A stretch of 64,000 nucleotides of DNA, taken from Candidatus Gottesmanbacteria bacterium (GTDB taxonomy: Bacteria > Patescibacteria > Microgenomatia > 2-02-FULL-39-11). Position 1 is the stretch's first letter; every line of letters begins with the position of its first letter. Shown piece after piece: positions 50,355 to 56,823 of this stretch. The stretch covers positions 124,001 through 188,000 of the forward strand of contig JACPKY010000001.1 of assembly GCA_016186795.1 (NCBI GenBank), given 5' to 3'. The notes beneath the pieces were generated by a model. It saw only the letters and a program-made list of their open reading frames with translations, did not search any database and was not told the DNA's origin. The translations under genes and the position numbers were made by a program.

Positions 50355-51953
50355 ATGGGAAAAATAACCTCAAAAGTCAAAGAGAAAGAATATTCTCGAA
50401 ATACAGATTTCTACAAATTTACTGCTACTATAGTTCTCGGTATCCTCCTTGTCGGTGCAACAGTATATATAAACACCATGACGTTTCAGAACCAAACAAG
50501 TGCAAGTCGAAATAACCTGAATATTCAACCAATCAAGGAAGTACCTATAACACAGTTATTACCTTCTTCGGCTCCTACACTTTACCCATTTGGACTGGCT
50601 GGATTTACCCTTCTAAATCCTTCACCTCCATACAAGGCATATACCGACTTCATCAACCAAAGCGGTGCAAAACTCATTTCACATTCCGTTCGATGGTTGG
50701 ATATCGAACCTGTAAAAGGCGAGTATAACTTTGAATCTCGAGAGGGAACATGGCTTTCTGTAGCGATTCCTGAGTATGACCAATATTGTCGTCGAAACGA
50801 TATGCAATGTACCATATTGTTTGGCAACCCACCAGATTGGGCGCACGAAAAGGCAGGAACAGGATCAGATTGTCTCCCTATCGATGAAGAGGATTTCGAC
50901 GCAATGGCAGATGCAGCAGCAGAAGTCGTAAAGCGATTCGGTTCCACAACCTCGGGACTACAAATTCTTAATGAGCCGGATTTTGCCCATTGTTATGGAG
51001 GATATGATGATCAAAACCAAAATGGCCAAATTGATTATAAAGACTATGCACTGATCGTGAAAAAAATCTATCAGGCAATTAAAGAGGTTGATCCTTCTTA
51101 TCCAGTTCTCGTTGGCAGATTTGCTTCAGATCCATCATTTAATCAACATAGCCAACTGAATAAAGATCGTGACGGCACAAAAATAAACCTTATCGATTTT
51201 CTTCCGCAGTTTCTATCTTACAGTCAACAAGAACTTGGCGGGCAGTATTTCGACTACTTGGATATCCACTACTATGAAGGCTCTCATAATCACTCATTTG
51301 AGCCATTCCACTCAAAAGACTCGTATGGAGAAGGTGGAGGCGGAATTCGGGGAAAAACGTTTTGGGCAAGAGATCTTCTTACTCAATATGGAGGAGAAGA
51401 TATCCCAATTATTTACTCGGAAATAGGCTATGCAACGTATGGATATCCCGAAACGCAAACGTATCTTGGGAGACAAGCTGAAGAGGTCTTTAAACTATAC
51501 GCACAGGGATTATCTGCTGGAGCAAAATCATTAAGCTGGTATTGTATCGGGGATTTCAGTACAGCGTGCGTACGAACAACCCCATCTGAGAGTGCATTCA
51601 GTTTGCGCCTTCTGGATGGATCTTCTAACAATAATCCACCACTTACTCCCCGACCATCGTATCGTGCGTATCAAGCGATTGCGAAAGAGTTAAAAGATAC
51701 CCGGTATAACGATGTAGACGACACGGACGGTATAGAAGGATATCTCTTTGAAACAGATGAAAATAACAAAGAAGTTCTCTGGTCGAGATCTTCTTCACCT
51801 GTCGAAAAAGTGTTTACCACTTCCTCTTTACACATGTACTCGGCAGTCGGAGAAGAAGAAAATATTCAAGATGGGGAAACAGATGATCTAGACGGTCAAA
51901 AGAATGGTTCTATCACAATCAGTATTTCTTCTCCGACTCTTATTGTTTGGTAA
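50355..51953 (+). CDS. Membrane-anchored clan GH-A glycoside hydrolase
   Basis: 532 residues. A transmembrane anchor at about 24-42 and a Ser/Pro linker precede a (beta/alpha)8 barrel. The acid/base Glu is in LQILNEPDFAH (about 206) and the nucleophile Glu in IPIIYSEIGYA (about 355), the two sites four strands apart as in GH5, GH39 and GH53. An EF-hand-like Ca loop (DDQNQNGQIDYKDYALI, about 217-233) is inserted after the acid/base strand. A C-terminal beta domain completes the protein. It likely hydrolyses a polysaccharide at the cell surface. The GH family is uncertain. Confidence 0.8.
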   Translation: MGKITSKVKEKEYSRNTDFYKFTATIVLGILLVGATVYINTMTFQNQTSASRNNLNIQPIKEVPITQLLPSSAPTLYPFGLAGFTLLNPSPPYKAYTDFINQSGAKLISHSVRWLDIEPVKGEYNFESREGTWLSVAIPEYDQYCRRNDMQCTILFGNPPDWAHEKAGTGSDCLPIDEEDFDAMADAAAEVVKRFGSTTSGLQILNEPDFAHCYGGYDDQNQNGQIDYKDYALIVKKIYQAIKEVDPSYPVLVGRFASDPSFNQHSQLNKDRDGTKINLIDFLPQFLSYSQQELGGQYFDYLDIHYYEGSHNHSFEPFHSKDSYGEGGGGIRGKTFWARDLLTQYGGEDIPIIYSEIGYATYGYPETQTYLGRQAEEVFKLYAQGLSAGAKSLSWYCIGDFSTACVRTTPSESAFSLRLLDGSSNNNPPLTPRPSYRAYQAIAKELKDTRYNDVDDTDGIEGYLFETDENNKEVLWSRSSSPVEKVFTTSSLHMYSAVGEEENIQDGETDDLDGQKNGSITISISSPTLIVW

Positions 51954-51985
51954 CAAACTACTCCAAAATCCTAAGAATTAAAAAG

Positions 51986-52358
51986 TTGTCTTAATATCTT
52001 TGTCTTTGGTATACTCCCAATCCGTACGGGGGAAAACGTACGAAGCACTTTGACATCATCTTACGGAAAACTTTTCCTTATGATCTTTACTGCAGATCGG
52101 AGAGAGACGGAATGTTTTCAAATATAAATAGATAAAAGAAAGACTGCCCCGAATGGAAATGTCCTTGTTTCTCTATCTTCGGGCACTGCGGGGGTCCCAC
52201 GGCTTCCGATCAGCCGTTTCCCCACGCTTGCCACTCAGTAAGAGAAACGACGAACATTTCCAGCGGGGAAATTTTGTATTACTTCTGCTTCTCCCCGATC
52301 TGCACGTAGAGATCAAAAAAATCAAAAGGCGAAAGCCTACATTCAGGAGGAAAAGGAC
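51986..52358 (+). promoter_or_regulatory. Promoter and 340-nt structured leader
   Basis: TTGTCT-18-TATACT with TG extension (51986-52015). The leader holds CGTACG/CGTACG, GGAAAA/TTTTCC, a long rod GGAAATGT + GTTTCTCT with AGAGAAAC + ACATTTCC (52155-52174, 52241-52261) enclosing ACGGCT/AGCCGT, then CGGGGA/TCCCCG, AGGC-gaaa-GCCT and a CAGGAGG site before ATG 52359. Confidence 0.6.
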
Positions 52359-53144
52359 ATGCCACAAAAAAAGAAAACGCAAGAGAGTTCGTGGCTAACA
52401 CTTGGACTGGTTGTAATCATTGCAATGGCGATCCTCATCGTTTTTGCAACAGCAACAGTAGTGATGACGCAACAATCAACCCCAACGTCAACCAGGACAG
52501 CAAAACCGGATAAAACATTAGCTTTTTTGCTAACGTCGATCCCGGAGACACGTCGCGCTTTGCCAACGACGACGTCCCAACTTCGGGATTTGGCGGAGGA
52601 AGTGTGGAAAAATCCAAATCCGAAGGATAATGTCCAAGGCTTCACTATCAAAAAAAACGGTGAAGCCCGCGTCACAGGTCTCGGACCCCTCTATAACAAG
52701 TCAAGCAAGGACGTCATCATCAAATGGGACTACCTTGTTGCCTTGGCCCAATTCAACGGGCCATGTAGTAAATATCCCATTACATTTACCGACGACCCCC
52801 AGATTTTCCTGGCAACCACTGCGAATGATGATGGATTTATCATTGGGGTCAAGTCCGAGCGCGATGTAAACATTGCGGTCGCCGCTGCATGCTGGATGCA
52901 GCGAATTATTCCGGACTTGAAGTCGGTTAATACAGAGCGCGCAGTCCAAGTGATGCGGAACTCGATAGGTGTGGGAACCTATCAGTATTGCATGCTCACA
53001 AGGACTCCTTATGAGGACTGCGTAAAATTGGTTGTCCAACTGGCGGGAGCCGGATTCCAGCAAACACCCGACGGGTACAAACTTATGTTGCCAACGTTGT
53101 ACACCATGGGTGTCCGCGGTTTGTGGCTTGAGCTTAAGCCGTAA
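52359..53144 (+). CDS. Membrane-anchored protein of unknown function
   Basis: 261 residues. A basic N-terminus (MPQKKKTQESSW) and one transmembrane helix (about 13-36) are followed by an extracytoplasmic domain of mixed alpha/beta pattern. Cysteines occur at about residues 136, 183, 212 and 219 (NGPCSKY, AACWMQR, QYCMLTRTPYEDCVK), enough for two disulfides. GC-richer codons and a strong GGAGG site distinguish it from neighbours. It heads a coupled run: the stop TAA is followed after one base by the next ATG. Confidence 0.72.
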   Translation: MPQKKKTQESSWLTLGLVVIIAMAILIVFATATVVMTQQSTPTSTRTAKPDKTLAFLLTSIPETRRALPTTTSQLRDLAEEVWKNPNPKDNVQGFTIKKNGEARVTGLGPLYNKSSKDVIIKWDYLVALAQFNGPCSKYPITFTDDPQIFLATTANDDGFIIGVKSERDVNIAVAAACWMQRIIPDLKSVNTERAVQVMRNSIGVGTYQYCMLTRTPYEDCVKLVVQLAGAGFQQTPDGYKLMLPTLYTMGVRGLWLELKP

Positions 53145-53145
53145 G

Positions 53146-53250
53146 ATGAACTACAGCAGGGCGGCCGCAAAAGCGGTTCCCATCTTTGCGCTGTCTGCCC
53201 TGCTGTTCATCTTGACAGTCATAGAATTCTCAACTACGATCGATGTATGA
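53146..53250 (+). CDS. 34-residue membrane peptide
   Basis: MNYSRAAAKAVPIFALSALL then FILTVIEFSTTIDV. A basic start is followed by one hydrophobic helix. The ATG lies one base after the upstream stop and its TGA overlaps the next ATG (ATGA), so it is translationally coupled on both sides. The coding DNA itself folds into a long hairpin (GATGAAC...GCAGGGC with GCCCTGC...GTTCATC). No family is recognised. Confidence 0.55.
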   Translation: MNYSRAAAKAVPIFALSALLFILTVIEFSTTIDV

Positions 53251-54446
53251 AGGCAAAGAAACTTCTTTCTATTTTCCTTTTTGTTCTTCCACTCTTCCTT
53301 TTTCTTCCGCTAGCTGCATCTGCTACAACACCTCTTGTTCAAGAGAAAATGCCTGCAGTTGAAATTAATCCAGATGATATGCCGAGAGACTATCCTCTCA
53401 TGTATCCTCCTCCAACGATGAATACCGGACTTTATGAGCTTGCCATCTTTGATAAAAAAGGTGGAGCCTATATCGCCGGAAAAATCGTTTTTGATAAAAG
53501 CGACAAAGACCTTCTTGAGGACTTAAACATATTTATTCCCGGCAAAGATGCCCAGTTTGTAAATGTCGTTCACGAACAGTATGTATATAAAGAAACTTGC
53601 TATCCTTGGAAATATCCCCGGCCATTACCAGCTCAAATTCAAGGAGAACAAGTTGAGCCAACATTTGGAAATTCCACGCCGTCAGCACCAGGAGAGGAAA
53701 TATCAGTCCCTCCTAGACCTTCAATCATGCCAGATGGGGATGAATACTGTCCCAAGCAGTATACTCAGGTCTATTCAACGGTTGATCCGGAAGTAACTAT
53801 TGGAAAAAAAGGAGTCAATGTACGTATTTCAGCAACTGCCGAGGATGATACGTCCCAAGAGGCTCTTCTTTTCCTCTACAGGCTGCCGAGTGTGGCATTT
53901 AACATTTTCTCAAATCACTACTTTCGACTTGATACAGTTCAACTCCCCTTTACCACTGCTTCAACTCAGGTAGGAATATTGGTCAAAGACGGGTTACACC
54001 TTCGAGGAGCTCCAGGATTTACTGCTGACTATGGCGGAGGGTACGTTCCGAGCTTTCGACCTTTGGAAAAGGCACGCAATTTAAACCGGGAAGATAATCA
54101 AGAACTGACAAATCTCTCCAATGAAATAGCTTACCAAGGAATGATTCGCCGTGGTGATTCTGATGTTACTCCCGATTCTTCTTTGACTCTGTCAGGAGTC
54201 TACGGGACACATCTTCTCATGCTGTATGTGAAAGAGATATTCTTGGGAATTATCTTCGTCCTTGTCCTTATTGCAGCAATCTTATGGGCCATAAAATATT
54301 TTTTCAAGAACCATCTAAATCTAAGACTTATTCTTATCACGGTCGTCGCAACATTTTTCGTGACAATCTTTCTTGTTGCATTTATTCTTCTTCTCTTTTT
54401 TTACTTTCGAACCACGATTGGATTTGGATACTCTATCCCCGTGTAA
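53247..54446 (+). CDS. Exported membrane protein of unknown function
   Basis: 399 residues. Signal peptide (MKAKKLLSIFLFVLPLFLFL, cleavage near ASA) then an extracytoplasmic domain of about 300 residues with two Cys (ETCYPW, EYCPKQY) around a Pro-rich loop and a beta-rich part (YELAIFDKKGGAYIAGKIVFD). Two C-terminal transmembrane helices (about 330-350 and 362-390) end in a short tail. I recognise no family. It is coupled to the 34-residue peptide and probably forms a surface complex with the two upstream products. Confidence 0.72.
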   Translation: MKAKKLLSIFLFVLPLFLFLPLAASATTPLVQEKMPAVEINPDDMPRDYPLMYPPPTMNTGLYELAIFDKKGGAYIAGKIVFDKSDKDLLEDLNIFIPGKDAQFVNVVHEQYVYKETCYPWKYPRPLPAQIQGEQVEPTFGNSTPSAPGEEISVPPRPSIMPDGDEYCPKQYTQVYSTVDPEVTIGKKGVNVRISATAEDDTSQEALLFLYRLPSVAFNIFSNHYFRLDTVQLPFTTASTQVGILVKDGLHLRGAPGFTADYGGGYVPSFRPLEKARNLNREDNQELTNLSNEIAYQGMIRRGDSDVTPDSSLTLSGVYGTHLLMLYVKEIFLGIIFVLVLIAAILWAIKYFFKNHLNLRLILITVVATFFVTIFLVAFILLLFFYFRTTIGFGYSIPV

Positions 54447-54656
54447 ATTAAATCCTCATTTTTCCTGTGTGATACAATAGCCGGAAAATCGGCTGAATAC
54501 TCACTTGTGTGAGTAGGCTCTTTGGCAGATATACCCTTCTTACTGTATCCCGATTAAATCGGGATCAGTCTAGAAGGAGTTATACCCGGAACAATTTCAA
54601 CTGTGAAGGGTATAAGTGGTTCAAACGAACAAGGAGGAACCATGATATCGTTTGAA
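54447..54656 (+). promoter_or_regulatory. Leader with competing hairpins around the ribosome site
   Basis: TGATACAAT (about 54470) is an extended -10 box. Then AGCCG/CGGCT, ACTCAC/GTGAGT and the palindrome at 54548-54564. ATACCCTTC (about 54531) can pair with GAAGGGTAT (about 54605), but TTATACCC (about 54579) can pair with GGGTATAA in the same place. Finally TTCAAACGA/TCGTTTGAA (54620-54628, 54648-54656) encloses AAGGAGG and ATG 54642 in its loop. Confidence 0.55.
54548..54564. repeat. 17-bp palindrome TCCCGA-N5-TCGGGA
   Basis: Copy of the family also seen at 22813, 56408 and, inside leuS, 57351; here within a leader. Confidence 0.8.
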
Positions 54657-55016
54657 ACGGGAATTGTCCTCGTAACGGTTATCAACACTGTCCAGATATT
54701 CTTTCTCCCCTTGGGGAAAATTCTCGGCTTCTATGCACGGATTCGACCGAACGTGCTCGGCATAGAAGTAATGGGGATCAGCTGGATCGTGCGGATACCG
54801 TTTATTTTGAGGACGGTACTGATTGTTATGAGTCTGGGGACCCAGTACATCGATCCATGCATCACGGTATTTGCGCTTGCGCTGGATATCATTGGATGGA
54901 TCCTTGCCGCGATAAACTGGGAGATAAAAATCTCGATCTTTCGAGATCTCAAGGATTTTATCCCCCTCGTGTATATGTGGATTCTGTTAATCGCAATAAT
55001 CCTGTCCCCACGATGA
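54642..55016 (+). CDS. Small polytopic membrane protein
   Basis: 124 residues from ATG 54642, chosen because AAGGAGG lies five bases upstream; a GTG further upstream has no site. Four hydrophobic segments (about 5-25, 40-62, 66-90, 100-122). Charged residues are few (RIRPN, NWEIKISIFRDLKD). Function is unknown. It belongs to the small genes with long structured leaders and has a terminator of its own. Confidence 0.7.
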   Translation: MISFETGIVLVTVINTVQIFFLPLGKILGFYARIRPNVLGIEVMGISWIVRIPFILRTVLIVMSLGTQYIDPCITVFALALDIIGWILAAINWEIKISIFRDLKDFIPLVYMWILLIAIILSPR

Positions 55017-55032
55017 ATCCACTCCAACCCAC

Positions 55033-55107
55033 AATACCTTTTCAAGAACTTGATTGCCGCAAGGCAAACACGCAAAGACAATCAGGTTTACGAAAAGGTA
55101 TTATTTT
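55033..55107 (+). terminator. Terminator after the 124-residue membrane protein
   Basis: AATACCTTTT (55033-55042) pairs with AAAAGGTATT (55093-55102), with ATTTTGG following. Confidence 0.6.
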
Positions 55108-55108
55108 G

Positions 55109-55167
55109 GAAAAAATGAATACCTCTTCGACACAGATTGTTTGGCCCTTTCCGGCCGAAGAGGTATT
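55109..55167 (-). terminator. Terminator of the leftward 137-residue gene
   Basis: AATACCTCTTCG (55118-55129) pairs with CGAAGAGGTATT (55156-55167). On the minus strand it is followed by CATTTTTTCC. Confidence 0.75.
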
Positions 55168-55174
55168 TAAAGGG

Positions 55175-55588
55175 TCAGGAAATGAGACGGAAGAGATAGA
55201 GATAGTAGAGGGGTGGGATAATAAACAATATTCGCTTCCACCATTGGATACTCTCCCAGTCAATCACGATATGTCCCTCAAATTGTATTCCCAAGATGTA
55301 GAATTTGAGGTCAATCTTGATGAACTGGTACCATTCCAGAGCAACAACACATATTGTGATGGCTCCAAAGTACCACTCTCCTACTCCGCTCAAGAGCGCA
55401 AGAACGATAATAATGGGCTGGATAATGAGAACTGCATACATGACTCCCATGATCAGGAATCCTCCCAGCCCTCGGTCCTCTACATCCCGACCCCGTAATA
55501 CAAGCTTTTGCAGGTATCCTCCCCAAACAAGTGCGCTTGAGAGAACTGCTGCAAAAAGCAGAATTCCTTGCAAAAGTATCTGTGGCAT
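55175..55588 (-). CDS. Small polytopic membrane protein
   Basis: 137 residues. Transmembrane segments at about 6-25, 46-68 and 76-95, a basic loop (KLVLRGRDVEDRG, about 28-40), and a C-terminal hydrophobic helix (about 118-135). AAAGGAGG lies seven bases before ATG 55588. Like the neighbour at 54642, it has no recognised family. The two are encoded convergently, with separate terminators between them. Confidence 0.7.
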   Translation of the reverse strand: MPQILLQGILLFAAVLSSALVWGGYLQKLVLRGRDVEDRGLGGFLIMGVMYAVLIIQPIIIVLALLSGVGEWYFGAITICVVALEWYQFIKIDLKFYILGIQFEGHIVIDWESIQWWKRILFIIPPLYYLYLFRLIS

Positions 55589-55843
55589 CTTCGGCCTCCT
55601 TTGTGAATTTGAAGACTTTCTCCTCGCAAGAATTCTTTCGCTTCTACTCGCTGCTATGGACCTCCTTGTGAAATTTCCTATCCTCTCTAAAGAGAAGGTG
55701 TTTTTGAAATGTGCAAGTCTTATCGCGCATGATAAGGCTATTTCTTCCGCACATTATACATCGAGAAGAAATATAAGGTGAAATATCGGGTAAAAATATA
55801 TGAGAGGTGAAAATGAAAGCCAGCAGACGGGAAAAGGAGGATG
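55589..55843 (-). promoter_or_regulatory. Leader of the 137-residue gene
   Basis: A TATAAT box in GATGTATAATGTGC (about 55754-55759) precedes about 160 nt with CTTATC-ATGCGC-GATAAG and CCTTCTC/GAGAGG hairpins. CACAAGGAGGTCC (about 55660) is a near copy of the true site CACAAAGGAGGCC just before ATG 55588. Confidence 0.5.
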
Positions 55844-55899
55844 AAAAAAAGACCTCGCGGAGAACCGCGCAATAAAGCAACTTTCGTTGCGCGGTTCTC
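55844..55899 (-). terminator. Intrinsic terminator of the 128-residue gene
   Basis: GAGAACCGCGCAA pairs with TTGCGCGGTTCTC (13 bp), followed on the minus strand by CGCGAGGTCTTTTTTT. Confidence 0.88.
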
Positions 55900-55905
55900 T
55901 TGATG

Positions 55906-56292
55906 TTAGTGGGTGCGGATGAATTGCGGATCAATGGGATCAGGCAAAATTATTTGTAGATCCTTTTGCTGATACCAGGCGCACAGATACTTTTGGGTAC
56001 AGACCCGGTAATACTTGGGGGGGACAAAAAAAGCATCTGCATCGCCACCTTTGGTGATAAATCCTATGTCTCCGAATTGTGGAGGTTCGAATCTCTGATA
56101 TGGATTTATACACTCATAAGGGACTTCGATCAATTTGTCAAAACAGGCGTAGCTATACTCTCCTTTCCCGAGCAGAACTACTTTTTGACCTTCATTGAAA
56201 ATGGGCTTGGCAGTGATGATCGGAAGAACGTTCCAGACCGCAAGCGTTAATAGCACGCTCGCAAGCCCGATGTAAAACGTGAGCCGTTTCAT
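55906..56292 (-). CDS. Membrane-anchored protein of unknown function
   Basis: 128 residues. An N-terminal helix (about 5-27) anchors a small beta-rich domain: QKVVLLGKGEYSYACFD, VPYECINPYQRFEPP, FGDIGFITKG and YYRVCTQKYLCAWYQQKDL. Four Cys could form two disulfides outside the cell. AAAGGAGG precedes ATG 56292. It has its own promoter, a 220-nt leader and a terminator. The strand order recalls an SH3-like barrel, but this is only an impression. Confidence 0.7.
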   Translation of the reverse strand: MKRLTFYIGLASVLLTLAVWNVLPIITAKPIFNEGQKVVLLGKGEYSYACFDKLIEVPYECINPYQRFEPPQFGDIGFITKGGDADAFFVPPKYYRVCTQKYLCAWYQQKDLQIILPDPIDPQFIRTH

Positions 56293-56549
56293 GGTTCTCC
56301 TCCTTTGGTGAGAACGAACTGAATTGGGGTTTGATTGAATTGATAAACGACGTGCAACGAACCCGCTGGATCCTTGCTTTAAGCCATATTGATTGTCTTC
56401 TCGACTCTCCCGACTCAGTCGGGATCGCTCGAAGAATAAAGACCCAAGGGGTTCGCTGCACTTCCCGTCTTGCTGGCTTGTTAAAGAACTGGTCTTTCTT
56501 TATGATTTCATTAACATTATATTATACCATCCTGAGGCTAATTATTCAA
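56293..56549 (-). promoter_or_regulatory. Promoter and 220-nt structured leader
   Basis: Minus-strand TTGAAT (56549-56544), 17 bp, TATAAT (56526-56521) preceded by TGG. The leader folds as a rod: GTGCAGCGAACCC (56461-56449) with GGGTTCGTTGCAC (56364-56352), TCTTCGA/TCGAGAAGA, and the 17-bp palindrome at 56408-56424 as tip. Confidence 0.65.
56408..56424. repeat. 17-bp palindrome TCCCGA-N5-TCGGGA
   Basis: TCCCGACTCAGTCGGGA; forms the tip of the leader rod upstream of the 128-residue gene. Confidence 0.8.
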
Positions 56550-56823
56550 TACTATAGGATTATTAAGGGGTCCTTAGAGATAAGACTTCTATCTCAACAA
56601 AGGGGAAATCTTTTTTGTTTTCAGTAAGGATGCTTTTTACCTATAAATATCTACTCTTCTTAAACTTCCCCTTATTCCTCCCAATTTATAACCACCAATT
56701 TTGAGTATTTTATAAGGCTTCTTTACTATTTTCCTTATTATTTTAACAGTATTAGTCATTCTTTATTTCCTTCTTAATATATAGAGAGATTGCAATAAAT
56801 ACAGGAATATTGTCAATACGCTG
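56550..56823. other. AT-rich intergenic stretch without a gene
   Basis: From the promoter of the leftward 128-residue gene to the stop of leuS. It is very AT-rich with no open frame of credible length, no clear terminator and only a weak CTATAGGA-like box at about 56553. Confidence 0.6.

Noticed and set aside
55017..55498. Rightward frame between and across the convergent small membrane genes
   Set aside because: It overlaps two terminators and is antisense to the 137-residue protein,which has a strong ribosome site.
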